64,000 bases of DNA from Malaya genurostris (GCF_030247185.1 NC_080570.1:120370689-120434688), one strand, 5' to 3'. Positions 47,816-59,996 are shown, counted from the first letter of the stretch. Numbers and translations are program-made. The notes: a model not told the origin generated them from the sequence alone.

Positions 47816-50800
47816 TCTCGGAGATGGCTGAACCGATTTTGACAAACTAGGATTCAAATGAAAGGTCTTCCGGTCCAATACGGAATTCCTGAATTTCATC
47901 CGGATCCGACTTCCGGATCCGGAATTATAGGGTAAAGTGTGTTCAATATTGTACACCGTCACTTAAACCGGCGAAACAAAAAACGTGAAAATTTTTCTAA
48001 ACTGGTCTCAAAACTACACAAATCGATAGTCATTATCAGTAGGCAACTAAACAAACCGATTCCGGCTATCCTGGTTCCCGGTATCCGGTTTCGGAAGTAC
48101 CAGAAATAGTGGTCATATGTATCAAAATGGATCTCACTCACTTTTCTCAGCGATGGTTAGACCGATTTCCACAAACTTAGATTCAAATGAAAGGTCTTCC
48201 GGTCCCATACGGAATTCCTGAATTTCATCCAGATCCGACTTCCGGTTCCGGAATTCTAGGGTAAAGTGTGTTCAATATTGTACACCGTCACTTAAACCGG
48301 CGAAACAAAAAACGTGAAAATTTTTCTAAACTGGTCTCAAAACTACACAAATCGATAGTCATTATCAGTAGGCAACTAAACAAACCGATTCCGGCTATCC
48401 TGGTTCCCGGTATCCGGTTTCGGAAGTACCAGAAATAGTGGTCATATGTATCAAAATGGATCTCACTCACTTTTCTCAGCGATGGTTAGACCGATTTCCA
48501 CAAACTTAGATTCAAATGAAAGGTCTTCCGGTCCCATACGGAATTCCTGAATTTCATCCAGATCCGACTTCCGGTTCCGGAATTATAGGGTAAAGTGTGT
48601 TCAATATTGTACACCGTCACTTAAACCGGCGAAACAAAAAACGTGAAAATTTTTCTAAACTGGTCTCAAAACTACACAAATCGATAGTCATTATCAGTAG
48701 GCAACTAAATAAACCGATTCCGGCTATCCTGGTTCCCGGTATCCGGTTTCGGAAGTACCAGAAATAGTGGTCATATGTATCAAAATGGATCTCACTCACT
48801 TTTCTCAGCGATGGTTAGACCGATTTCCACAAACTTAGATTCAAATGAAAGGTCTTCCGGTCCCATACGGAATTCCTGAATTTCATCCAGATCCGACTTC
48901 CGGTTCCGGAATTCTAGGGTAAAGTGTGTTCAATATTGTACACCGTCACTTAAACCGGCGAAACAAAAAACGTGAAAATTTTTCTAAACTGGTCTCAAAA
49001 CTACACAAATCGATAGTCATTATCAGTAGGCAACTAAACAAACCGATTCCGGCTATCCTGGTTCCCGGTATCCGGTTTCGGAAGTACCAGAAATAGTGGT
49101 CATATGTATCAAAATGGATCTCACTCACTTTTCTCAGCGATGGTTAGACCGATTTCCACAAACTTAGATTCAAATGAAAGGTCTTCCGGTCCCATACGGA
49201 ATTCCTGAATTTCATCCAGATCCGACTTCCGGTTCCGGAATTATAGGGTAAAGTGTGTTCAATATTGTACACCGTCACTTAAACCGGCGAAACAAAAAAC
49301 GTGAAAATTTTTCTAAACTGGTCTCAAAACTACACAAATCGATAGTCATTATCAGTAGGCAACTAAACAAACCGATTCCGGCTATCCTGGTTCCCGGTAT
49401 CCGGTTTCGGAAGTACCAGAAATAGTGGTCATATGTATCAAAATGGATCTCACTCACTTTTCTCAGCGATGGTTAGACCGATTTCCACAAACTTAGATTC
49501 AAATGAAAGGTCTTCCGGTCCCATACGGAATTCCTGAATTTCATCCAGATCCGACTTCCGGTTCCGGAATTATAGGGTAAAGTGTGTTCAATATTGTACA
49601 CCGTCACTTAAACCGGCGAAACAAAAAACGTGAAAATTTTTCTAAACTGGTCTCAAAACTACACAAATCGATAGTCATTATCAGTAGGCAACTAAACAAA
49701 CCGATTCCGGCTATCCTGGTTCCCGGTATCCGGTTTCGGAAGTACCAGAAATAGTGGTCATATATACCAAAATGGATCTCACTCACTTTTCTCAGCGATG
49801 GTTAGGCCGATTTCCACAAACTTAGATTCAAATGAAAGGTCTCGTGGTCCCATACGGAATTCCTGAATTTCATCCAGATCCGACTTCCGGTTCCGGAATT
49901 CTAGGGTAAAGTGTGTTCAATATTGTAATCCGTCACTTAAACCGGCGAAACAAAAAACGTGAAAATTTTTCTAAACTGGTCTCAAAACTACACAAATCGA
50001 TAGTCATTATCAGTAGGCAACTAAACAAACCGATTCCGGCTATCCTGGTTCCCGGTATCCGGTTTCGGAAGTACCAGAAATAGTGGTCATATATACCAAA
50101 ATGGATCTCACTCACTTTTCTCAGCGATGGTTAGGCCGATTTCCACAAACTTAGATTCAAATGAAAGGTCTCGTGGTCCCATACGGAATTTCTGAATATT
50201 ATCCGGATCCAACTTCCGGTTCCGGAATTATAGGGTAAAGTGTGTTCAATATTGTACACCGTCACTTAAACCGGCGAAACAAAAAACGTGAAAATTTTTC
50301 TAAACTGGTCTCAAAACTACACAAATCGATAGTCATTATCAGTAGGCAACTAATTAAACCGATTCCGGCTATCCTGGTTCCCGGTATCCGGTTTCGGAAG
50401 TACCAGAAATAGTGGTCATATATACCAAAATGGATCTCACTCACTTTTCTCAGCGATGGTTATACCGATTTCCACAAACTTAGATTCAAATGAAAGGTCT
50501 TCCGGTCCCATACGGAATTCCTGAATTTCATCCGGATCCGACTTCCGGATCCGGAATTATAGGGTAAAGTGTGTTCAATATTGTACACCGTCACTTAAAC
50601 CGGCAAAACAAAAAACGTGAAAATTTTTCTAAACTGGTCTCAAAACTACACAAATCGATAGTCATTATCAGTAGGCAACTAATTAAACCGATTCCGGCTA
50701 TCCTGGTTCCCGGTATCCGGTTTCGGAAGTACCAGAAATAGTGGTCATATATACCAAAATGGATCTCACTCACTTTTCTCAGCGATGGTTTGACCGATTT

Positions 50801-50890
50801 CCACAAACTTAGATTCAAATGAAAGGTCTCCCGGTCCCATACGGAATTCTTGAATTTCATCCGGATCCGACTTCCGAATCCTGAGTTATA
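47816..50890 (+). repeat. Tandem array, about nine copies of a 329-bp unit
   Basis: The same points recur exactly 329 bp apart: 47959, 48288, 48617, 48946, 49275, 49604, 49933, 50262 and 50591. The unit contains 'ctcagcgatggttagaccga', 'caaatgaaaggtcttccggt', 'gacttccggttccggaatt', 'gtgttcaatattgtacaccg' and 'attccggctatcctggttcc'. The first six copies are nearly identical, and copies from about 49750 onward carry more changes. A 60-codon minus-strand frame recurs in each unit but is a by-product of the repetition. Confidence 0.97.
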
Positions 50891-51180
50891 GGGTGCGTAC
50901 TAGAAGAGTTTGTGTGTCATGTTAATTGGTGGCCGTACGAACCGACTTCGATTATACCGGTTCTCGGGTTCCGGTGCCGGAAGTGCATATAATAGTGAAC
51001 CCATTTCGTTCTCTTAAGGATGGCTTACGCAATCAGAGCACTGTTTTATTCTGTATGTTATGCATAAACAATCACTTGGTTTCTTTCAAAAATCGAAGAG
51101 AAAATTTTTGAATAGAATACCACAATATTATATGTACATGAGAAAGGCATCATTACACCACTAGGTGGATTAAAACAGGT

Positions 51181-52200
51181 TTTTTTTGTAGTCGTTAGTA
51201 CTGCTCTTTTGAACTTTTGATATATTATGTTCATCGTTCGCTTCGTTCGGAGTGCGGAAAATTCATAAAAGTATGAACACAACGTAGTGAATACATATAC
51301 AAATCGAGACACCCGATTTGTTAGGAATTTCGCTCGTGGAAATAATTGTCAACTGTGTTGCAAGTTGCAGAAATGTTAATCTTCGCTTCTTTTCAGAATT
51401 CAACGCATTTTACAAAGAACTAATGAGAATTCACTTGAAATGGATGATTTATTGTTCTACTAATGAACCAAAATATATGTGCATTTTTTTTAAACAGATC
51501 TGCCCCTTGTCGACAGCAGTCCTACGTCAATCTCGCGGTTATGTCTCTAACATTTCCTACTACAAGTGTTTAGCTCGATTCCAAGATTTTTTTATGGATT
51601 TTTTTTCCAAGCACTACTCCAAGATTTTTTTTAGTGGAAAATTTCTAAACAGGTTAATCAATCGAGTAAACTTCAAAATTCTGAAATATAATGATCTTAA
51701 TCAGGATTACATCCAAAAACTGTTTTGATCGGTCCAAAATACCTCCAACAAAACAAATATATGCACCAGTATTTATTTTTCCGTGTACCACAGCAACTCC
51801 GACAGCAAAAGTTTTACTCATATGCGCGGTGGCTGTAAGCGCCACCACGATCAATCACTCGAGTTTGACAGTCAACGTCATTACCACAGTACAGTAAGTT
51901 GCATACAGACCAGAAAGCCGCAGCAAGTGAAAAAAAAATCTTGAAGAATTGCTATCAAAACAGCAGCAATTTTCACTCGAACGCCTTATGGTTGTGGTCG
52001 AAGGCAAATAAATCCTCAACATTCTACTGACAAAGCTGAATCATACACGAAGAGGAGATCGCGCGAGAGCGAGTGTGTAAATGAGGTGGAAGATAACATA
52101 TGTGTAAGGTTCCAAAATTCGCTGTGTTCGCTGCTTCCCGATTTCAAATATCGATTTTCGCACCGATTCGGTTGGAAGATGTAGCTGCATGAAATAATCA
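51181..52200. other. Spacer and probable upstream region of the phosphatase gene
   Basis: An AT-rich frame of 136 codons at 51318-51728 shows no domain. The fragment 51515-51556 ('cagtcctacgtcaatctcgc', 'ggttatgtctctaac') is an isolated repeat end, inverted relative to 13725-13765. The last 400 bp, GC-richer, probably hold the PPM1H-like promoter. Confidence 0.35.
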
Positions 52201-52281
52201 GCGTACAAAGAGAAATTATTTTGCGTTCCAGAAAGCAACGGGATTGTGTTTTTTTGCCTGGAAGGTGAACAGTGCTAAATG

Positions 52282-52351
52282 GTGAGTTCGAGATTGAAGA
52301 TTTAAATGTTCACTTGTGGTTTGATTTTCTTCGTTTGTTTTCACTTTGCAG
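52282..52351 (+). other. Probable 5' UTR intron of the PPM1H-like gene
   Basis: Donor GGTGAGTTCG at 52281/52282 and pyrimidine-rich acceptor TTTTCACTTTGCAG ending at 52351 bracket 70 bp upstream of the start codon. An untranslated exon therefore probably ends at 52281. Confidence 0.55.
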
Positions 52352-52438
52352 GAAAGAAATTCTGCGCTGTAAGATATTTGTTGTTTTCTGGTGGAACACA
52401 AAAACGTAATCAGCCCCAGTAGCAGCAGGAAGAAGAAG

Positions 52439-52583
52439 ATGTTTACTCGACTGCGAAATCGTGTGCTGACTGTGGTCGGACCGGACATTCCAGCACTTCC
52501 GTCGAGTGGAAGCGATGGCGGAGGAGGAAGCAGCGGGGGATCTCACCATGGCAGCCGAGACGGAAGCGATCACGGAGGAAAAG
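52439..52583 (+). CDS. PPM1H-like PP2C phosphatase, first coding exon
   Basis: Codes for MFTRLRNRVLTVVGPDIPAL followed by a Gly/Ser/His-rich stretch, 48 codons plus one base. The vertebrate PPM1H start has the same build: a short basic-hydrophobic helix and then a Gly-Ser-rich segment. An in-frame ATG 48 bp upstream (52391) would add 16 residues; the downstream ATG fits the family better. The donor is G|GTAATG at 52584. Confidence 0.85.
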
Positions 52584-52773
52584 GTAATGGAGCAAAGTAA
52601 TGGCTAATGGCGAGTGGTTTTTTTTTTGGTTTTGTTGGTGTGTGTTGTTGCGCTTATCACTGAAGATTATGTGGTGGCACTTTATAAAAAAATGCACTAA
52701 TTGTTGCTAATTAGTGAAAAACAGTTTGATTCAATAGTCAATGGAATAAAAAATGGGCTTCGATTTGTTTTAG
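52584..52773 (+). other. PPM1H-like intron, 190 bp
   Basis: GTAATG donor and TTGTTTTAG acceptor. The spare G of exon 1 joins GT to give Gly. The 3' part stays open in the downstream frame, so an ATG-initiated intronic start at 52701 is possible but loses the conserved N-terminus. Confidence 0.8.
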
Positions 52774-54449
52774 GTAACCTACCGGAAAAGTTTCGCTATG
52801 CGCGCCCACAGTTTCTGCAGCTGTTGACGTACGACGAACTGAAGGCCAGTGCTGACCACAACGTTCGACCGATTATCGTACCGCGGGACCTATCGCTGCT
52901 TCCATGGAATACGGGTTATGCCGAGTGTGTCAATTCGGGCAAGTCGGAATGGAACGAAGACCAGGCGGCTTTCCACCGGCAGGTACTTTCGCACCCATCC
53001 AAACAGTATCATGATTTGCCGTACACGTACTTCGGTATCTACGATGGACACGCGGGCTTTGGTGCCGCATTAGCCGCCTCCAATCAGTTTCATTACATTC
53101 TGCACGAAAAATTGGTAGACATTATCGATCTGCTAATGCCTCGGGTTGAAGGAAGTGATTCGAATACCGGACCCGGAGCGGGAGTTGGACTGAATGCAAT
53201 TCTACCGCATCCGATACTGTTCCACAAGCAGGTCTCGAAAGATGAACTGATTGTGGGTGCCCTGGAAGCAGCATTCGCTGATATGGATGCTGTTCTGGCA
53301 GAAGACCGGGACAAATATCGGAACGCGGGAGGTTGCACGGCGTTGGTGGCGTTGTTTATCCTCGGAAAACTGTTCGTGGCGAATGCCGGTGACTCTCGGG
53401 GTATCCTCTGTAAACGGGTGAGCCAAAAGAAGCTACCCAATGTTCGACCTCCGAGCATTCACGAGGAAAGTGTCAATGGCGATGCCAACCCGGAAGAAGA
53501 AGACGACGGTTACGTTGTTTATGTAGAGCCCTGTTCGTTCGATCATACGCCGGAAACGGAACGTCCCAGACTACTCACGGTCGGAAAGCTCAACCCGAAC
53601 TTAATGGGAGGCGAATACGTGGCAATGGAGTACGCAAAAAAGCCCATGACTAAAGATTTGGGAACTCGAATTCTATACCGGCAGGGAACCATGAAAGGCT
53701 GGACCTACAAAACGTTGGCACGGAGTGACCTGAAGATGCCGATTGTCACCGGTGAGGGTAAACGTAGTCGTCTGCTGGGAACCATCGGGGTCACTCGTGG
53801 TTTCGGAGATCACGATTTGAAAGCACTCGGAAGTGGTCTGCCTATCAAACCATTCCTCAGCTGTCATCCGGACGTTACCTGCATCGATCTTAGCTCGATA
53901 GAAACGGACCCGGACGGCGACAACAGCGATGGAGACTACGGGGTTCTGGTGATGGCAACCGACGGTCTTTGGGACGTCACTTACTCCCAGAAGGTTGCGA
54001 ACACCGTCTTTAACACACTGAAGAAATTTCCGACGGAACGACACCGATATACGATGGCCGCACAGGAGCTTGTGGCCAAATCTCGGGGTCGTGCAAACAT
54101 TAACGGACACTGGCGGCTATCGGATTCCCGAGCAGCGGCTACCGTCGACGACATATCGGTCATTGTGATCCCAGTTTACCAGTACTATCTCGAGTATCTC
54201 GAATGGAAACGTTCGCTACAGCGACCAAAGCCACCGGCGGGGATCGTCACGGCTGCCGAGATCCGGTCGGCTGTTCCGGCAGAACCTACGACATCCGAAG
54301 CGGACACACTGGATGTGAACGGTGGTTTGTTCCAACAGCCGGAAGGTGTTGATATTCCTCCATTTTCCACCTCAACCGAACTGTCCCCGTCCGATGTGAC
54401 GGAGATCACCCCAAGTGTTGAAAGCCCGACAGTTGCTAATACCAATTGA
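52774..54449 (+). CDS. PPM1H/J/M-type protein phosphatase 2C, main exon
   Basis: Metal-dependent Ser/Thr phosphatase; vertebrate PPM1H dephosphorylates Rab GTPases modified by LRRK2. After the GTTTTAG acceptor the join gives KGNLPEKFRYARPQFLQL, matching the family. Motifs in order: SADHNVRPII and LPWNTGYAECVNSGKSEWNE, NEDQA (near 109), FGIYDGHAG with metal-binding Asp near 139, GGCTALVALFILGKLFVANA, GDSRG, and SFDHTPETERPRL, which replaces the PPM1H flap region. GVTRGFGDHDLKALGSGL, ATDGLWDV (Asp near 445) and VDDISVIVIPV (near 507) follow. Assembled length is 606 aa. About 90 residues after the catalytic domain are Pro/Ser/Thr-rich and lack recognisable motifs. AATAAA lies at 54724. The gene sits inside an intron of an opposite-strand gene. 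Metal-binding residues all look intact. Confidence 0.93.
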
Positions 54450-54791
54450 AACTGATTAGTAATTTATTTTGACTTAATTACGTTTCCAGAATGTATGCTT
54501 TCTTCGATTTCCCGACGTGATTTTAATTTTATTTCACAATAGAAACAATAATATAATATAATATAATTAATAGTACATTGTAGAGCCAGCAACAAAACTG
54601 AGATAAACTATGATAATATCAAGAAATAGCACTATTCTAGTTAACCCAATCTATGATCACTAGAAAAAATACAGCAACAACCAGTAAGCTACTGTTCGCT
54701 CATGAAATCAATAGAATTAGCAAAATAAACCGTTATTTAAATTCCTTACGTTGGCTTTTTTTTATTTATTTTTCATTGATAATATAACCAA

Positions 54792-56270
54792 CTAGCTGAA
54801 TTACCCGGCATTGCTCGGAAATGTTTCTTGAAGTGGAGGCCGAAAAAAATTCTCGAATTTGTCCTGCTTAGTGAAATACTCTTGTAGTGAAACATAACTT
54901 AGACGGAAACCCGATCGAACAATACTCCGTTCATGTTCAGATTGCGAATGATCAGTGTCCCATCCCAGGTCTCACAATAATCATAATTTTTATGGTATTC
55001 TCGACAAATTGGGTCAGTTTTATATTTGAACCCTTTTGTTAGGAACATTTAAAACACCTTTCTCTCTATAAATACCTTCTTAGTAACCTCCGAGTTTCAT
55101 ATGTATATGTGATTGTAACGTACTTCCATACTTCCTCGTCAAAATCGATCTATAATACCTTTGGCTTCCATGGATATAATCACTTGCTACCCCCTCCTCT
55201 TTATAAACATTTTATGACATTATGAATTGTTCAAAATTTTCCATCTGATAATGATTATTTTATAACGAAAGGTTGTTTAACATCATAACTACATTCGTAC
55301 TATAGAATGACGTTTATATATAATTTATTTTACCAAGGTTTTAACCATTTTGGTCGTTCATCGGAGAGGAAAACCTATAGTATAATTATTCAATTAATAC
55401 AAATGTTGTTGTAATCCTATTTCCATCACCTTGAGTCGACAGTTTTCTCAATTTACACAATAAAATGCACATTGATTGTATGATTTCGTCAATTCAGATC
55501 AATGTTGAGAATGCTTATTCCCTCTCTCCCTTGTGAATATTTTTGTGAACCTCACTTACTTGCTAGAAATATACTGTACTCTTGAAGAAGTACCAATTTT
55601 TCGTAAGACCCGATCAATTATACCTTACACTTTCCATGTTCAGGGCACTTGCGCCCCTCTCTCACCCTCAAAATAACTTTATAATCTATTTTGATTTAAC
55701 TTCCTTTTGTCAGTGAAGTTACTACAGATCTCCTTCATGATTACCCTGAGTAACGTAGAAAGTATCTGTGCTTTTCAAAAAATATCGATTCCCACTTTTG
55801 GTACATGTGCCAAACTTGGTGGCTATTCGTTTAGTTGTTTTGTAGTTATGCTGAGACTTGAATACACTCATTTTCATAGGCAAACAAAGATTATTTTCCC
55901 TTAGTTCTATGAATTCCCCGGCAAAATGGAACCAGATCTTTTGTAATTATTTAAAGAAAAATACGATCTTGAAATTCTTGCCACTCTCTTGTTTTATAAA
56001 AAAATGAGAGATTGAAATTTATTTTCAAAAACCCCTCCTTCTAGTCTAAATGTCGATTCTCTTCAAATTTCGTCATTGACCCTCTTCCCCCATGTAAAGG
56101 ACACTTCCTACACACTTTTCCCCCTGAAAATGTCCTAATGATCATTTCTGAAAAGCTTCTTTGTGCAAAATTTGATAGCAATCCGTTCAGTAGTTCCGGA
56201 GTTGCGCCGTTACAAACTTTGCCTCTCCTTTTTAGAGGAATGTACTACATCCACCCAACACGAATACCCT
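54792..56270 (+). repeat. Degenerate repeat, second copy of the 3471-5410 family
   Basis: Starts 'attacccggcattgctcgga' and contains 'aatccgttcagtagttccgg' and 'agttgcgccgttacaaac' near its end. The units are more diverged and shorter than in the first copy. Non-coding. Confidence 0.55.
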
Positions 56271-56297
56271 AAGTTGCACAAAAAGTATCTAACAAAT

Positions 56298-57010
56298 GGA
56301 TCAATAAGTCCCGAGACTAAAGCAGAGATGGCGCTCGTAGTAAACCAGTAACCACGTATTTCTAGAGTACTAACCTTTGCTTGAAACGGGTCAAAATTTT
56401 AAGTCGATCCGACCAGAAACAGCTGAGTTATCGAGGTTGGAGTAAAGTCGTTTTGTAGTTTGTTTAAAAAATGGAAAAAACCAAGTTTCGTGTTTTGATA
56501 AAACATTGTTTTTTAATGGGTAAAAACACCGTACAAGCGAAACAATGGATTGAAAAATGTTATCCGGACTCTTGTCCATCAAAAGCAACGATTTGTCGGT
56601 GATTCGCCGAGTTTAAACGTGGTCGTACCGACACGAATGACGCGGAACGCTCGGGTAGACCTGTGGAAGCCGTTACACCGGAAAATGTGAGTGAAGTGAC
56701 AAAAATTATAATGAAAGATCGTAAAGTGAAGCTCCGTGAGATTACTGAGATGACACAGATATCATATGGAAGTATATTTACATCCTTCATGAAAAATTGT
56801 GCATGAAAAAGGTTTTTTTCTAAGTGGGTGCCGCGATTGATTTCGATGGAACAAAAACAGCAACGAGTCGATGATTCAGAAAGCAAAAAAAAAAAAAAAC
56901 GTTGGAACCATTGTATCACCCTAAAAGGTGATTATGTTGATGAATAAACAAAAATTTTGCAAAAAAAATGTTGTTTCCATTCTTCTTGTTCATTTGGGAC
57001 TTATTGATCC
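56298..57010 (+). mobile_element. mariner relic with 15-bp inverted ends
   Basis: Ends GGATCAATAAGTCCC (56298-56312) and GGGACTTATTGATCC (56996-57010) are perfect inverted repeats. Between them lies a truncated transposase: MEKTKFRVLIKHCFLMGKNT and SKATICR then a stop, then FAEFKRGRTDTNDAERSGRP and KDRKVKLREITEMTQISYGS. Next come KWVPRLISMEQKQQRVDDSE and a poly-A run. The catalytic domain is deleted. At 713 bp it is about half the length of a full mariner. Confidence 0.8.
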
Positions 57011-57885
57011 TTATTGTAGAACACACGAAATTCATGAAAATATCAAGGGGGCTGTCAGTAACTCATTTCATTGTTACTAATGATATATTTACTTGAGTTT
57101 AATTCCACTTCGCTAAACTTCAATCTCGTATGCATCATTTTCCTTGTTATAATAAGCATGCTAAAAGTAAGCATCGCTTTTCAGATCACTTTGTGTGTAT
57201 CATAAATTTATCCAGATTTTCTATGAATATCCGTGAATCATTGATCAACCACCACTTGTGTTGCATAGTTACTGCTATGACAAAAACGTTATTGACAAAC
57301 GGTGAGGTGATTTCATGTTCAAAAGAAATCTGAACTTGTCACATTGAAACCAAATAATTATACACTAACGTATATTTGGAATGGTAGGGAAAATTATTAA
57401 TCTAACAAGTTGTTCTTATTTTGTGTTGCTCATAGCCTCTGTAAGTATTGTAGGTAACTGATACAATTATTGATTGGAGGAACGGTACAAAGCGTGATTT
57501 GATTTTCAATAATCATAGAACTGTATGTAACAATGGTGAGTAAAATTACACGAGAGAAAAGTCAGAAAATAAAAACATTCTGTTTAGCAAATGAAACATA
57601 GTCAAACTGTCAATTATTTCTCTCAGTTAAGATATAAGTCGATAATACAGAGATGCATGAGAATATATAATATCCTGATTTCATTAATAAAGAATAATTT
57701 GCATTTCGTAGAATATCAATGTTGTCACAGTCCTTTGAAGTGAATTTTCGCCACAAGACAAGTCTACTCATTCGAAATCGGAATTAACTCAATACTGTCA
57801 TCCCCCTTGGAAAATATTGACTTAACTTATGAAATGAGCGTCAAAACTGTTGATATCCAGTGGAAATCATGCTACATTTATCTGT
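57011..57885. other. Intronic spacer, nothing recognised
   Basis: AT-rich with short chance frames only. No inverted ends, tandem units or protein motifs were seen. Confidence 0.4.
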
Positions 57886-57886
57886 A

Positions 57887-58450
57887 ACAGTGTTGCCAGG
57901 TCATTTTTCCAAAAATCTGTATTTGTCTCAAAAATCTATCTGTACCATATCGGTATCAGAATCTTTTTTACATAAGTACCAGGAAAATGTCACCCAAGCT
58001 CATTTTGGCGAGCAAAACAAAGGGTCTCACAGCAACCTTTTCTCATGTCTATCCAAACTAACAACCAAAATCGGCATTTATCTGTATGATCCGTGAATTA
58101 TCGCAAAGACTTCATATTAACAAGATATCCAGCTCTAATATTTCCCGAACAAATCATTGGCAACATCCTTTTTTGCGATCATGGTGTCCGCATCTCGCGA
58201 GTCCGCATCTCGCGCATAGAAGTAGGGGAGAGAAATGTCAAATTCGTGTGCGCGAAAATAGCAGCACTGCGCACCCATACAATTGACATGATATGTTGAA
58301 TGTGATGCCGTGCGATGGCGTTGCTGAGCTGAAGATTGATTTCACTTCAAGCTGACAGGGTCTGATTATCGGTATTTTTGGAGTACATATCTGTATTGCG
58401 GTCAAAAATATGTATAAATACCGAGAAATCGGTATAACTGGCAACGTTGA
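57887..58450. mobile_element. Inverted-end element containing a shared repeat
   Basis: Left end 'cagtgttgccaggtcatttt' and right end 'aactggcaacgttg' are inverted. Inward of both lie 'atctgtat' and 'atcggtat' motifs. The middle, 58105-58385, is the repeat also found at 45355-45640. This suggests a non-autonomous DNA element of about 560 bp; the copy at 45355 lacks these ends. Confidence 0.5.
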
Positions 58451-58810
58451 TCTGAAATGCACATCAAAACGATAAGATATATCGTTACCTTTAGATTCTA
58501 TATGAATTTCATATGAATGTTACATTGTTATTGAAACACAGTTGACCGAATCAAGTGTTTTGCACATACATTTGTACTGTACTCATTTCCACTAGAAAAT
58601 GAAGTGTTAAACACATGTAGCTCAATTCAATTGCAAAACACATCACATCTGAAGGAAAAACACATCGAAGCTAAGTGAAAAATAATCTAATCATACATCT
58701 TAGTGAACTGTCACATGGAATCTTAAAACAAATCACTTTGGTTATGTATTGAAATGAAAAAGCATATTAAATTGAAGTGCTGTTTACATATGAATCGATC
58801 GTACAAATTT

Positions 58811-59957
58811 TTGTCGTGAATACGACTTACTTTACTATGGGGTGCCTTTTCAATATTTACCCTCTGAGAGAGTGATAAGTTTTTGATCGTGAATATCTCT
58901 TGTTGTATCTAACGAATCAACATAATTTTTACTACATGCCATCGGAAATATTATCACAATTTTATGATAAAATTTTCAGTTGTGTGACATAATCTCGAAT
59001 AATTCAAAATTAAACTTTTCTGAAATGTTTGGTATAAACGAGTATCAAAGGGGATAATCCATAATATGCGTTTGCCTTGCTCGTATTTTTAAAGCTCATA
59101 GCTCAGTGATCTGTGAAAGGACTTATATAAAATAACTACCAATAGAATCGAAATTTTTCAACTTAAGCGTGTATAGCAACAGCATTGAAGTATTTCAATA
59201 GTATACTATTGAAAAACCTGTCTCATTTGACCCATGTCAACACCAACCAATCAGAACGCGTTCTGAGGAAGAGAACAAAATATCTGCTGCTGTACAACAA
59301 ATTGTTCGAGAAAAATGTTCCGAAAATGGTGAATATCGTAGTGAGTTCCTCAATTTGGTCCTTCTGAATGCTAGAAACGAATCCCTACAGCATTTTGATA
59401 GTTGCTTTCGTTAAATTATGCAAATCCGAAATGAAATAATCGACATTAATATTCTGTATGCGGCTATTTTTATAGCCGTTAGGACCGCCCATTAGTGAAA
59501 AAGCTACAAACGAAATCACGTAAAAGAAAGCTTCTAACAAAAATTTAATCAGTTTGGATTCTATCGCCAATGCGAGCAGATGTATTTTGTGCCGTTTGCA
59601 AAGCTAGTTTCGCTTCCGGTGGAGAGCATTACAAAAAATCAGCCGTTCTAATGGCTCTAAAAGTTTTCTGAAGAACTATTAGGATTTGTTGTTCGCAAAT
59701 CGAAAGGAAATATCCTCAGTTTAGTGCAAATCTAGAACAGTTTGGTTAGATTTTTGCACTTTTCGCTGTGTGAAATTCACAGTAATCGAGATCAAGTGAA
59801 GCCTTCTTTGTTTTTGCGAAAAATGTGGAAAAAGGGAATGCTTGCATAATTCATACAATTGATCAACTAATTGATATTCGGAAGTGTTAAGTAACATGTC
59901 AGTTGTTTTCGTATTCAAGACATCCAGTTATGTCGTTATGTTACCCATCCGCCTTTT
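58811..59957 (+). mobile_element. GTCGTGAATACG-family element, 1.15 kb copy
   Basis: Left end GTCGTGAATACGACTTACTT, right end 'cgtattcaagacatccagtt' then 'atgtcgttatgttacccatc'. It is collinear with 26221-27415 but lacks about 50 bp near 59610 that the other has. Non-coding. Confidence 0.7.
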
Positions 59958-59996
59958 ATCAGTGTAGGTAGTGCAAAATTTGATGAGAGAAGTCAA

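Larger units (their letters stand above)
47587..51180 (+). mobile_element. Element with TGCCTTTCTCAT ends carrying a 329-bp tandem array
   Basis: Left end TGCCTTTCTCATATAGAAAG, right end ATGAGAAAGGCATCATTACA followed by 'ccactaggtggattaaaaca' and a T run. The termini match the older copy at 5416-7090. A (TG)n tract lies at 47701-47795. The interior is almost entirely the tandem array. The right end can fold ('caccactaggtg'). It lies in the long intron of the membrane-protein gene. Confidence 0.75.

Noticed and set aside
47616..47842. Cys-Val or Thr-His repeat proteins over the TG tract
   Set aside because: Translations of a (TG)n microsatellite in several frames.
47816..50890. Repeated 60-residue minus-strand frame, one per 329-bp unit, as a repeated protein
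   Set aside because: The frames are copies of the satellite, end at the same place in each unit, have no start context and no known domain. Repetition explains them.
47816..50890. Tandem array as a CRISPR array
   Set aside because: The units are 329 bp and identical along their full length, with no short repeat and unique spacer pattern, and the genome is eukaryotic.
51318..51728. 136-codon plus-strand frame as a small gene
   Set aside because: AT-rich composition, no recognisable domain, contains part of a dispersed repeat end, and no splice or promoter context.
52701..52773. Phosphatase start at the ATG at 52701
   Set aside because: This is intron sequence. The join from 52583 to 52774 restores the PPM1H-type N-terminus, which the 52701 start would lose.
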